Shown one piece after another: positions 43,724-55,607 of a DNA stretch of 64,000 nt. Source of the DNA: Edaphobacter sp. GTDB lineage: Bacteria; Acidobacteriota; Terriglobia; Terriglobales; Acidobacteriaceae. The notes under the pieces are model-generated. The model was not told the origin of the DNA and ran no database searches. It saw only the letters and a list, made by a program, of their open reading frames with translations. The stretch spans positions 310,001 through 374,000 of the forward strand of contig NZ_JAPWKF010000004.1 in NCBI RefSeq assembly GCF_028283685.1. The letters run 5' to 3'. The first letter of the stretch is position 1. Every line of letters begins with the position of its first letter. The translations under genes and the position numbers were made by a program.

Positions 43724-44941
43724 ATGCGGCGATGGCGTCAGGGCCTCTCGTCTCCCATGCGCGATCTCCTTCTGGGCTTTTGCCTGATTGCAGCGTTGAC
43801 CGGCTGCTCGAAACTGCGCCCCAAGCCTTCTACTCAGTATGTTTATGTCACGGCCAAGCAGACCTTCCTGCGCGATCGCGTAGCCGCTGTCTCCAACCGC
43901 ACCGGAACGGTCACGAACGGCCAGCGTCTGGAGATCCTCGAGCATGGCCGCCGTTTTTACAAGGTCAAAACGGAAAAGAATGAAGAGGGCTGGATCGACG
44001 AGAAGGCCGTGGCGACCCAGGAGATCTTCAACCAGTTCGATCAGCTGCGGACACAACATGAGAAAGATTCTGTCGTTGCCAATGCCGTAGTGCGGGACGA
44101 CGTTTACATGCACGCCACCGCCGGTCGTGACGGGGAGCGGCTCTTTCGGCTGGAGGAGGGCGAAAAGCTGAAGCTCCTGCGCAGGGCGACGCTTCCCAAG
44201 CCGCTGCCGCCGGGCCAGCGCGCACCGCAGCGTGTTGCCGTTCCGGCAGATAAATCAGCAAAGGCCGTTCCCGCTCAGCCAGAGGTACCACCCGCCCCGG
44301 TGATGGAAGACTGGTGGCTGGTACGCGACTCCAGGAACGAGACAGGTTGGATCTACAGCCGCATGATGGATGTCGATGTTCCGGACGCCATCGGACGCTA
44401 CTCGGAAGGCCAGCGCATCGTCGGAGCGTACGTGCTGACGATGGTGAACGATCCGGAGGCGCCGCAGGACGACAAGAATATTCCTGTCTACGTGACCGTA
44501 CTGAGTCCCTACAAGGCTGGCTTGCCGTACGACTTCGACCAGGTACGCGTCTTTACCTGGAACATCAAGAAGCATCGCTACGAGACCGGGTTCCGCGAAC
44601 GAAATATCGAAGGCTATCTGCCAGTCGAGATCAAGACGGCAACCGATCCCTACAGCAAAGCGCCCACGGGGATGGCGTCTGCACCCACCTTCAGCTACCA
44701 CGTGCTGGCAGAGGATACGGCCCCAGTGATTCCCGATCCCGTGACGGGTGCGATCGTTCCGGGAAAGACGAATGTAAAGACCTATCGTCTGGAGGGCAAC
44801 CTGGTGCGACGCGTGACGGACCCAAGCGTGACGGCTCCCGCGGATGCTCATCCTCAGCCTGTGCCGGAAAAGAAAAAGAAGGCAGTGGCAATGAAGGCTG
44901 CGGCGAAGAAGAGGCCTGAAGTGAGAAAGAGGCGCCGCTAA
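43724..44941 (+). CDS. SH3-domain lipoprotein of unknown function
   Basis: The 405-residue product has a lipoprotein signal peptide ending in LTGC. Two SH3-like bacterial domains follow, one at about 35-90 (VYVTAKQTFLRDRV, EGWIDEKAV) and one at about 110-215 (DDVYMHATAGRDGERLFRL, ETGWIYSRMM). A conserved domain of about 150 residues that I do not recognise comes next (YVTVLSPYKAGLPYDFDQVR). The C-terminus is a basic tail (EKKKKAVAMKAAAKKRPEVR). It probably faces the periplasm and binds peptidoglycan. Confidence 0.75.
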   Translation: MRRWRQGLSSPMRDLLLGFCLIAALTGCSKLRPKPSTQYVYVTAKQTFLRDRVAAVSNRTGTVTNGQRLEILEHGRRFYKVKTEKNEEGWIDEKAVATQEIFNQFDQLRTQHEKDSVVANAVVRDDVYMHATAGRDGERLFRLEEGEKLKLLRRATLPKPLPPGQRAPQRVAVPADKSAKAVPAQPEVPPAPVMEDWWLVRDSRNETGWIYSRMMDVDVPDAIGRYSEGQRIVGAYVLTMVNDPEAPQDDKNIPVYVTVLSPYKAGLPYDFDQVRVFTWNIKKHRYETGFRERNIEGYLPVEIKTATDPYSKAPTGMASAPTFSYHVLAEDTAPVIPDPVTGAIVPGKTNVKTYRLEGNLVRRVTDPSVTAPADAHPQPVPEKKKKAVAMKAAAKKRPEVRKRRR

Positions 44942-44983
44942 GTTCCTTCAGCAGGCACCCTCAATTCTCTCGTTCAGTTTTCT

Positions 44984-46138
44984 TTATGCGTAGAACTCGC
45001 GGATGGCCTCGACCACGGTGTCCTGTTCGTCTTCGCGTAGCTCGGAGTAGATGGGCAGCGAAAGAACCTCGCTGGCTGCCAGCTCGCTCTCCGGGAAATC
45101 ACCCTTCCGATAGCCCAGACCGCTCAGGCTCTCCTGCAGATGGAGCGGTAGAGGGTAGTAGATCTCGCTGCCGATCTTCAGCGTACTCAGGTGGTCACGC
45201 AGGGCATCCCGGCGAGGTGCGCGGACCGTGTACTGGTGGAAGACATGCCTGGCGCGGGTATCGGTGATGGGCAGCACCAGTCCCTGTGCGACATCCTGAG
45301 CCGCCAGCCCCGCCGCCTGAAAGAGTGCATCGTAGCGCGCTGCCAGTGTTCGCCTGCGCTCGGTCCATTCTGGGAGATATCGCAGCTTCACCTCAAGGAC
45401 GGCGGCCTGGATGGCATCCATGCGTGAGTTCCAGCCGACCTCGTCGTGGAAGTAGCGGCGACGCATGCCATGAGCGCGCAGCATCCGCGATCGTTCGTCA
45501 TAGTCCGGTGAATTGGTGGTGACGAGTCCGGCGTCTCCCATCGCGCTCAGATTCTTGGTGGGATAGAAGCTGAAAGCTGCCAGATCTCCCAGCGCCCCTG
45601 CCGGTTTTTTGCGCCATTCGGCGCCGAAGGCCTGGGCGGCATCTTCAATCAGGAGCACGCCGTACTTTTCTTTCAGCTCCGCGAAGGCGTCCCAGTCGAC
45701 GCACTGGCCATAGAGGTGAACCGGAAGGATGGCCTTGATCTTTGTGCCGCTGTGGCGGCGAATGACCTCTTCGACCGAGGCCGGGGAGAGATTGAAGGTC
45801 ACCGGGTCGATATCTGCCAGCAGCGGCTGGGCGCCTGTGCGCAGGATGGAGCTGACTGTGGCGAAGAAGCTGAATGGGGTCGTGATGACAGCATCGCCCG
45901 GGCCGATTCCGGCGGCGGCGAGCGCGAGCCACAGCGCTTCCGTCCCACTGGAACAGCCAATGGCGAAGCCTACGCCGCAGGCGGTCGCGGCAGCACGTTC
46001 GAAGGAGTCGACGGACGGCCCTAGGATGAACTGCTGGGAGTCACAGACCTTGGTGATGGCTGCAAGAATCTCATCGCGAAGACCAGCGTACTGGCGAGCG
46101 AAGTCGAGCATTGGAACGGGTCGCTGGTGATTAAGCAC
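44984..46138 (-). CDS. DegT/DnrJ/EryC1/StrS family PLP aminotransferase
   Basis: The 384-residue enzyme has fold-type I PLP motifs: CSSGTEALWLAL, the Asp of EDAAQAFGAEW and the PLP-binding Lys in FSFYPTKNLSAMGDAG. These enzymes aminate nucleotide-linked keto sugars for surface glycans. No sugar-nucleotide partner gene is beside it. A GTG at 46138 with AAGG just upstream is used; ATG 46111 is an alternative that begins the conserved MLDFARQY. It is divergent from hfq. Confidence 0.9.
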   Translation of the reverse strand: MLNHQRPVPMLDFARQYAGLRDEILAAITKVCDSQQFILGPSVDSFERAAATACGVGFAIGCSSGTEALWLALAAAGIGPGDAVITTPFSFFATVSSILRTGAQPLLADIDPVTFNLSPASVEEVIRRHSGTKIKAILPVHLYGQCVDWDAFAELKEKYGVLLIEDAAQAFGAEWRKKPAGALGDLAAFSFYPTKNLSAMGDAGLVTTNSPDYDERSRMLRAHGMRRRYFHDEVGWNSRMDAIQAAVLEVKLRYLPEWTERRRTLAARYDALFQAAGLAAQDVAQGLVLPITDTRARHVFHQYTVRAPRRDALRDHLSTLKIGSEIYYPLPLHLQESLSGLGYRKGDFPESELAASEVLSLPIYSELREDEQDTVVEAIREFYA

Positions 46139-46242
46139 AACCTTGATGGTAAATGGGAAAGTTCGCCTTCCTATCTGCTCCTTTTCTGGGGGAACAGCGT
46201 CTAAACAAGCATCTGGCTCCAGCGCCCTTTGTGGTGCATGAG

Positions 46243-46271
46243 TTGAAAATTGGATGGGATGCTCGTATTGT
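46243..46271 (+). promoter_or_regulatory. Candidate hfq promoter
   Basis: TTGAAA (46243-46248) and TATTGT (46266-46271) are separated by a 17-base spacer. That gives a leader of about 110 bases before the hfq ATG. The leader contains CATAGGTCGC at 46323-46332, a word that returns in the hairpin after hfq. Confidence 0.45.
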
Positions 46272-46388
46272 GTACCTCTGGCTCGGACGTAGCGTTGTTG
46301 TGTAGTACGGCTCGACTAGGGGCATAGGTCGCGGAAGCATCGTTATCCTATTAGTCGCAACTTTTTTATAAAGAAGGAGATCGGCACC

Positions 46389-46712
46389 ATGGACTCAAAG
46401 CCGGCACAGAACATTCAGGACACATTTCTCAACACAGTCCGCAAGGACAAGAGCCCGATCACGATTTATCTGGTGAGCGGCGTCAAGTTGACGGGAAAGA
46501 TCCGGTCTTTTGACAAGTACTCGGTTCTTCTGGAAAACAACAGTCAGGAACAGCTGATCTTCAAACACGCCATCTCCACCGTCGTCAGTGGCCGCATGGG
46601 TCACGAGAAAAGCGACTTTCGGCCCAGCCAAGCAACTTCTGCCCCAAACACCGCCTCTGCACCGGCAGCATCGGCTCATGTTGCCGAAATTGCTTCCGCT
46701 CCGGGACGCTAA
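46389..46712 (+). CDS. hfq: RNA chaperone Hfq
   Basis: Hfq is a hexameric Sm-like protein that pairs small RNAs with mRNAs. Sm1 is visible as [20 protein letters not shown] and Sm2 as [10 protein letters not shown]. The core (about 1-75) is followed by a Ser/Ala/Pro-rich C-terminal tail that is probably disordered. The ATG at 46389 follows AAGAAGGAG. The gene is monocistronic, with a strong terminator 80 bases downstream. Confidence 0.97.
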   Translation: MDSKPAQNIQDTFLNTVRKDKSPITIYLVSGVKLTGKIRSFDKYSVLLENNSQEQLIFKHAISTVVSGRMGHEKSDFRPSQATSAPNTASAPAASAHVAEIASAPGR

Positions 46713-46789
46713 CGATAGCCACTATTTCGTACTCTCGTGCAGGTAGCTTCAAAGATCGCCTCGTGACGACCTCAAAAAGCTTCTAAACG

Positions 46790-46829
46790 CGCCGGGCCGA
46801 GGCTGCTATGTCTCGGCCCGGCGTTTTTA
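46790..46829 (+). terminator. Rho-independent terminator after hfq
   Basis: A 12-base perfect stem (CGCCGGGCCGAG at 46790-46801 with CTCGGCCCGGCG at 46812-46823) has a 10-base loop and is followed by TTTTTA. It ends hfq transcription and begins the otherwise gene-free 630-base gap before the ATP synthase operon. Confidence 0.9.
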
Positions 46830-46927
46830 CGCCCGAAAGAGGTAGCCTCGGCGCATAAACGTCCGGGTTCAAGTGCGCCGATCACTGCCCCTAAGCCAGA
46901 CCAGAAGTGCTGAGGCCACGTGAAAAT

Positions 46928-47082
46928 GCGCAGATTCTGCGCCTGCCACCGGCCAGGGGACTGCAGAATTTAGCGGGTATACCCGGTTTGGGAAAGGGAG
47001 CTTAACTAAACATAGGTCGCCTGAAGGGGAGCGGAGGTGGTGTCCCCGATCACGCGACCTATGCGACCCAGAAAATAGGGTC
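46928..47082. other. Structured non-coding segment between hfq and the atp operon
   Basis: The gap 46713-47342 has no convincing ORF (the minus-strand frames there are arginine-rich and lack ribosome sites). It holds a perfect 7+1+7 palindrome (GCGCAGA-T-TCTGCGC, 46928-46942) and ATTCTGC/GCAGAAT pairing (46934-46940 with 46963-46969). A nested hairpin has an outer arm CATAGGTCGC (47011-47020) pairing with GCGACCTATG (47054-47063) and an inner GGGGA/TCCCC. A small hairpin GACCC/GGGTC lies at 47065-47082. It could be a small RNA or regulatory region; no known family is recognised. Confidence 0.45.
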
Positions 47083-47199
47083 CGGGTGGTATCTCCAAGT
47101 CTACGACTCCTGAACAGAATGTCAAAGGATTGTGGGCCTCTTGAAGCGTGTTCGAAGATCGCGTAAATTGGCCGAATAGCGCACAACCTTTTCCCTTAA

Positions 47200-47228
47200 T
47201 TGACACTCCTCGATGGCTTTGCTACAAC
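47200..47228 (+). promoter_or_regulatory. Candidate promoter of the atp operon
   Basis: TTGACA (47200-47205) and TACAAC (47223-47228, 4 of 6 to consensus) are separated by exactly 17 bases. Transcription would start near 47235, leaving a leader of roughly 108 bases before the first atp start codon. Confidence 0.55.
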
Positions 47229-47342
47229 AAGATGTACCGCATTCTATAAATAGGCCACCTGGACGCTTTCGAATGAAATCTGGCTGTTGAACCCACACAG
47301 TAGAGAGCAACTGGAAGCGCAACCCAAAGGCCAAACCCCTGC

Positions 47343-47810
47343 ATGGATCAGATACTCAGACAACTCGGTGAACTTGTGCTCGGCGCCTTGCCGACCATGG
47401 GTCTTTTTATTCTTTTGGTGATTGCCTACGGTGTCTTGGTTCGCCGTCCGCTGAGTTCTGTACTGGCGGATCGCCGTGCCCGGACGACGGGTGCTGTGGA
47501 GCAGGCAAAGGGGGCGATTGCCGCCGCCGAGGCAGAGACCAGCGCTTACGAAGAGAAGCTTCGGAAGGCGAAGGCAGAGATCTTTGCTGCACGCGAAGGC
47601 AAGCTTCAGCAGTGGGGCGCCGAGCGCGATGCCGCACTCGAGCAGGTCCGCCAGTCCTCGCAGGACCGCATCAAGACGGCCAAACTGGGGATTGAGCAGA
47701 GCGTCTCCGAGGCCCGCACTCAGATTGAGAACTCCAGTACAGAGCTAAGCGCACGCATCCTGTCCGCCGTTCTGCCTGCCGGTATGACTTCGACGGAGGT
47801 GGCACGATGA
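47343..47810 (+). CDS. atpF: ATP synthase F0 subunit b'
   Basis: The 155-residue protein has one N-terminal membrane helix (about 11-33) and a long Ala/Glu/Lys-rich coiled coil, the stator stalk form of subunit b. With the next gene it probably makes a b-b' heterodimer that holds F1 to the membrane sector. Its TGA overlaps the next ATG (ATGA at 47807-47810), so translation is coupled. The a and c subunit genes expected upstream are absent here and must lie elsewhere. Confidence 0.88.
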   Translation: MDQILRQLGELVLGALPTMGLFILLVIAYGVLVRRPLSSVLADRRARTTGAVEQAKGAIAAAEAETSAYEEKLRKAKAEIFAAREGKLQQWGAERDAALEQVRQSSQDRIKTAKLGIEQSVSEARTQIENSSTELSARILSAVLPAGMTSTEVAR

Positions 47811-48532
47811 GCCGTCTTCGTTTCAGCATCAAGGCTCTTCTCTCCATGACCTTCCTGGCGGCTGTTCTCGCGATTCCGACACCTTGTCTGCATGCGCAGG
47901 AGGTGGTTCTTTCGGCCAGCGGTGTGGCAAGCACGCCTGAGGCCCAGGTTCCGGAGAAAGAGAAGCAGGAAGAAGACGAGAACGACGCGTACCGTCATTC
48001 CGCCGCGGTCAAGGCGATCGGTGCCAAGTTCGGTTTGAACGCCGAGCAGGCTGCGACGATCTTTACAGTCGGTAACTTCGTCGTGTTGGCACTGCTTGTG
48101 GGCTGGTTCATGGCCAAGTCGCTGCCCAAGACCTTCCGTTCGCGCAACGAGGCAATTCAGAAGCATCTGGTTGAGGCTCGCGCCGCATCGCAGGAAGCCA
48201 ACGCCCGCTTGAGCGGCGTGGAGGCCAGGCTGGGTCAGCTCGATGAGCAGATCGCCGCGATTCGTACGCAGGCGGAGAAGGACTCGGCTCTCGACGAGCA
48301 GCGCATCAAGGCTTCGGTGGAGGAGGAGAAGAAGAACATCCTCGCCGCTGCGGAGCAGGAGATTGCCGCTGCCGCAACCAATGCCCGTCGTCAGATTCAG
48401 CAGTACGCTGCCGAGCTCGCGATTGATCAGGCTGCGAAGAAGCTGGTTGTGACGGCCGAGACGGATCGTCTTCTGGTTCAGGATTTTGCCCGCCGCCTGG
48501 CGGGAGACAATGCAAAGGGGGGGGAGAACTAG
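47807..48532 (+). CDS. atpF: ATP synthase F0 subunit b with an N-terminal signal peptide and extracytoplasmic extension
   Basis: The 241-residue protein is longer than a usual subunit b (about 155-170). Residues 1-30 look like a cleavable Sec signal peptide (SIKALLSMTFLAAVLAIPTP, then CLHA|QE). An acidic segment follows (31-83, VPEKEKQEEDENDAYRHSAA), then the membrane helix (about 84-104, IFTVGNFVVLALLVGWFMAK) and the coiled coil. So the N-terminal about 50 residues should face the periplasm. The stop abuts the atpH ATG (TAGATG). Confidence 0.88.
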   Translation: MSRLRFSIKALLSMTFLAAVLAIPTPCLHAQEVVLSASGVASTPEAQVPEKEKQEEDENDAYRHSAAVKAIGAKFGLNAEQAATIFTVGNFVVLALLVGWFMAKSLPKTFRSRNEAIQKHLVEARAASQEANARLSGVEARLGQLDEQIAAIRTQAEKDSALDEQRIKASVEEEKKNILAAAEQEIAAAATNARRQIQQYAAELAIDQAAKKLVVTAETDRLLVQDFARRLAGDNAKGGEN

Positions 48533-49072
48533 ATGTCCGTTGTCGCTCTTCGTTATGCCCATGCCTTTGCGGAAGTCGCTTCCTCACAGAAGCTCGATGT
48601 CGCCGTGGCTCAGCAGCAGTTGGCTGATTTTCAAGCCACCTTCCATGGCAGCCACGAGCTGCGCGAGGTTCTGATGAACCCTGCAATTTCCGGCGATCAG
48701 AAGCTGAAGGTGGTTGACGCGATCGCCTCGAAGATCGGGATGCTGCCCCAGGTTCGCAACTTCATCGCCGTCATCATGGATCGCCAGCGTCTTGGCGAAC
48801 TGGATGAGATTCTCGGCGAGTATCATGTGATCGCGGACGAGAACGCCGGCTTTACCGAGGCTGAGATCACAAGTGCGCGGCCGCTCGAAGGTCGCGACCG
48901 CACCGAGTTGGAAGATCAGGTTGCCAGGATGGTTGGCGGCCGGGTGCGTGCGACCTACAAGGAAGACGCGTCGCTGCTTGGCGGCGCTGTGGTCCGCGTC
49001 GGATCGACTGTCTATGACGGGTCGATTCGGGCACAGCTCCAGCAGTTGAAGCAAAAGCTTGTCAGCGCGTAG
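48533..49072 (+). CDS. atpH: ATP synthase F1 subunit delta
   Basis: The 179-residue delta subunit links the F1 crown to the b stalk. The N-terminal six-helix domain pattern (YAHAFAEVASS, FHGSHELREVLMNP) and C-terminal EITSARPLEGRDRTELEDQV with LLGGAVVRVGSTVYDGSIR are typical. It starts directly after the b subunit stop and is 58 bases before atpA. Confidence 0.95.
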   Translation: MSVVALRYAHAFAEVASSQKLDVAVAQQQLADFQATFHGSHELREVLMNPAISGDQKLKVVDAIASKIGMLPQVRNFIAVIMDRQRLGELDEILGEYHVIADENAGFTEAEITSARPLEGRDRTELEDQVARMVGGRVRATYKEDASLLGGAVVRVGSTVYDGSIRAQLQQLKQKLVSA

Positions 49073-49121
49073 AACAGACGCCGCGCTGAATCCAGAAAAG
49101 ATTGAGACGAAGGTAGCGTAG

Positions 49122-50672
<1,551 letters not shown>

Positions 50673-50675
50673 ACC

Positions 50676-53242
<2,567 letters not shown>

Positions 53243-53246
53243 CGTT

Positions 53247-53681
53247 ATGGCAGAGAATACTTCCAACTCGGGTCTGTTGACGGTACGTCTGGTGACGCCG
53301 GATCGCGTCCTGCTGGATTCGACCGCAGAGGCCGTTGAGCTTCCGTCCATGTCAGGCTATCTTGAAGCCCTTTACGGCCACGCGCCGCTGCTCGCTGAGC
53401 TCGGCGCTGGTGAGGTTCGCCTGCACGGCGGTGCCTCCGGCGACCAGAAGTTCTTCGTCGCCTGGGGTTTCGTGGAGGTGCTTCCTGAGCGCGTGACCAT
53501 CCTCGCCGAGACTGCGATGCATCCGGAGGAGATCAAGGTCGACGAGGCTCGTGAAGAGCTGGCCAAGGCTGAGAGGCTCTGGAACGAGGCTGGCGACGAC
53601 GGTCAGAAGTACGACGAAGCCAACGCGATTACCCGCCAGGCCGAAGAGATGATTGCTTCAGCTGAAGGAAAAAGCCACTAG
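53247..53681 (+). CDS. atpC: ATP synthase F1 subunit epsilon
   Basis: The 144-residue epsilon subunit has the N-terminal beta sandwich (VRLVTPDRVLLDSTAEAVEL, GYLEALYGHAPLLAELGAGE) and a C-terminal helical hairpin (ELAKAERLWNEAGDDGQKYD) that can restrain rotation. It is the last gene of the operon and is followed at 53705 by a strong terminator. Confidence 0.95.
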   Translation: MAENTSNSGLLTVRLVTPDRVLLDSTAEAVELPSMSGYLEALYGHAPLLAELGAGEVRLHGGASGDQKFFVAWGFVEVLPERVTILAETAMHPEEIKVDEAREELAKAERLWNEAGDDGQKYDEANAITRQAEEMIASAEGKSH

Positions 53682-53704
53682 ATTCCCAGCAATTTTATTT
53701 ACGT

Positions 53705-53736
53705 GTAGCCGCCATTATGATGGCGGCTACTTTTTT
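53705..53736 (+). terminator. Rho-independent terminator of the atp operon
   Basis: A perfect 11-base stem (GTAGCCGCCAT at 53705-53715 with ATGGCGGCTAC at 53720-53730) has a 4-base loop and is followed by six T residues. Confidence 0.92.
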
Positions 53737-53750
53737 GCTCATGGCATGAA

Positions 53751-53788
53751 AGACAAAAGAGGTGAGCTCTCGCTCACCTCTTTTGTCT
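53751..53788 (-). terminator. Second, bidirectional terminator before convergent aroDE
   Basis: A perfect 17-base stem (AGACAAAAGAGGTGAGC at 53751-53767 with its complement at 53772-53788) has a TCTC loop. The A-rich and T-rich ends provide a T run in both directions. It lies between atpC and the end of aroDE and should end the aroDE transcript. Confidence 0.85.
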
Positions 53789-53804
53789 AATGGTTTGCTA
53801 ACGG

Positions 53805-55439
53805 CTAGGAAGCCTTCTTCGGCTTGGTTGTAGCCTTTGTCGGTATGGTTGTAGCTTTCGTCGGTACCGGAGCCTCTGCGACTGCGGCCTCTGCTTGCTG
53901 GCGCAGGGTGTGCAGGACGACACGTAGCATCTCTTCCTCCGGTGCGGGCTTGCCGGTCCAAATTTCGAACTGGCGCGCTCCCTGCTGGACGAACATCTCC
54001 ACGCCTGTAATGAAGGGAATACCCTGCTGGCGAGCCAGGCGGATCAGTGGCGTCTCGATTGGGTTATAGACCAGATCAAAGACAAGCTTGGTGTTCAGCT
54101 CCTTGGCATCGAGCATGGCCGCACCCTTCATGCCCGCCATGCCGATCGGCGTGGCATTGATGATGACGTCGAACTGCGTCTTGGCAACGGCTTCCTTTTT
54201 GATCGTCTTCGCGCCAGCCTGCCGGGCCAGCTTCTGAGCTGTTTCCGCTGTGCGATTGAGGATAAAGACCTCTGCCCCACGGTCACGCAGTCCGAAGACC
54301 GCGGCTCGGGCGGCGCCGCCTGCTCCCAGAACGAGCACCTTGGCGCCCTTCAGCGAAATTCGCTTCTCCAGGGGCCCCACGATGCCCGCGACATCCGTAT
54401 TGAAGCCGTACAGCTTGCCGTCCTGTGTGCGCATGATCGTATTGCAGGCGCCGATCTTCGCAGACAGGGGATCGGTGTTCTCCAGGTGCTGCATGATCTC
54501 CTGCTTGTGCGGCATCGTGATGCTGAGTCCCTGGATGGGGAGCTCCTGTACCAGCTTCAGCAGGTCGTTGACCTTGGTCGCCTGCAGCGCAAGGTAGACC
54601 GCATTGACGGTCTCGCGGCGGAAGGCGGCGTTCAACATAATCGGCGACAGCGAGCTTTTGATGGGGTTTCCAGCAACACCGTAGACCTTGGTGGCGTTAT
54701 CGACCTGGTCGATGCGGTAGGTCTCAAGCAACGTGCGGGCTGCGATCTGTCCCGGAGCGGTCTCTTCGCCCTGCGTCGCCGCGGCAAAGGTAAAGCTGGA
54801 ACCAGCGCGGAGGCCAAGCACGCGCGAGATGATGCCGGCCTCGCCCATACAGACGCCGACGATGTTGGCGCTCTCGGTCATCTTCTCGATAAAGCGCATC
54901 AGCGTGACGTTGTCGGTCAGCGTCTTCGCCGTTGGCACAATCTTGAAGAAGTCCGGCTGGAAGGGAACCATGCGGTCATAGACCTTCTCCAGGTCCTTGG
55001 TCGCCGAGAAGTCGTGAAAGCTGACGATCAGTGCCACCCCGGTCTCGCGCAGCTTCTCCAACTCACCCTTCTTCAGGGCTTCGGCGGATTCGATCTCAAG
55101 GTCGACCAGATGAAATCCAGCACCAGCGGCCTTGCCCAGAACCTCCAGCTCGGCTGCCAGCGTTCCGGAGAACTTACCGCCATTTTCCTTGCGGCGGCAG
55201 GTAGCGATGCCGGTGGCTGCGGTGTTCTCTGCGAAGAAGCTCTTGATCTTCGGAAGTGCCGCAAGCGGCTTCTCTAGATAATCTAAGCGGAATTCGAGAA
55301 AAGGGCTGTCTTTGACGACAGCTGATGCCCGCTCGATCATTTCAGCGGCTGTCGATCCTGTAATTGCCACGCAAACCTTGCCAATGCGTGAGCGTACGGC
55401 CTGTGAGGTGGCAGAGGGTATGGGCACGTTCGTTCTCAT
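53805..55439 (-). CDS. aroDE: Bifunctional 3-dehydroquinate dehydratase (type I)/shikimate dehydrogenase
   Basis: The 544-residue fusion covers two steps of the shikimate pathway. Residues about 20-245 form a type I dehydroquinase with catalytic His142 (SFHDF) and Schiff-base Lys166 (FFKIVPTA). Residues about 251-520 form a shikimate dehydrogenase with SLSPIMLNAAF, MPHKQE, GFNTDVAGI and the NADP loop GAGGAARAA. The last 20 residues are two copies of a PTKATT unit plus a basic tail. The fusion matches the plant-type arrangement and should make shikimate from dehydroquinate. Confidence 0.96.
   Translation of the reverse strand: MRTNVPIPSATSQAVRSRIGKVCVAITGSTAAEMIERASAVVKDSPFLEFRLDYLEKPLAALPKIKSFFAENTAATGIATCRRKENGGKFSGTLAAELEVLGKAAGAGFHLVDLEIESAEALKKGELEKLRETGVALIVSFHDFSATKDLEKVYDRMVPFQPDFFKIVPTAKTLTDNVTLMRFIEKMTESANIVGVCMGEAGIISRVLGLRAGSSFTFAAATQGEETAPGQIAARTLLETYRIDQVDNATKVYGVAGNPIKSSLSPIMLNAAFRRETVNAVYLALQATKVNDLLKLVQELPIQGLSITMPHKQEIMQHLENTDPLSAKIGACNTIMRTQDGKLYGFNTDVAGIVGPLEKRISLKGAKVLVLGAGGAARAAVFGLRDRGAEVFILNRTAETAQKLARQAGAKTIKKEAVAKTQFDVIINATPIGMAGMKGAAMLDAKELNTKLVFDLVYNPIETPLIRLARQQGIPFITGVEMFVQQGARQFEIWTGKPAPEEEMLRVVLHTLRQQAEAAVAEAPVPTKATTIPTKATTKPKKAS
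53826..53867. repeat. 21-bp tandem repeat in the 3' end of aroDE
   Basis: Two direct 21-base copies (53826-53846 and 53847-53867, starting GGTTGTAGC) differ at four positions or fewer. They encode two PTKATT-type heptads at the C-terminus of AroDE. The unit length preserves the frame, so copy number can change without breaking the gene. Confidence 0.7.
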
Positions 55440-55607
55440 GTCTACAATCGGGGTATCTTACAGACCACGCTGTTTAGATGCAAATATTTCGTGAAAGATG
55501 AATAACTTACGGGAATGCTTGCAATTAATAGCATGCCACTCCTAAAGAAAGACGCAACGACGCCTGAAAAGATTACCTCTTCTCTCAACTTTTAGAATAG
55601 GAAATGT

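Noticed and set aside
46869-47334. Three overlapping minus-strand ORFs in the hfq-atp gap
   Set aside because: They are short, arginine-rich, have no ribosome-binding site and overlap the hairpins and atp promoter.
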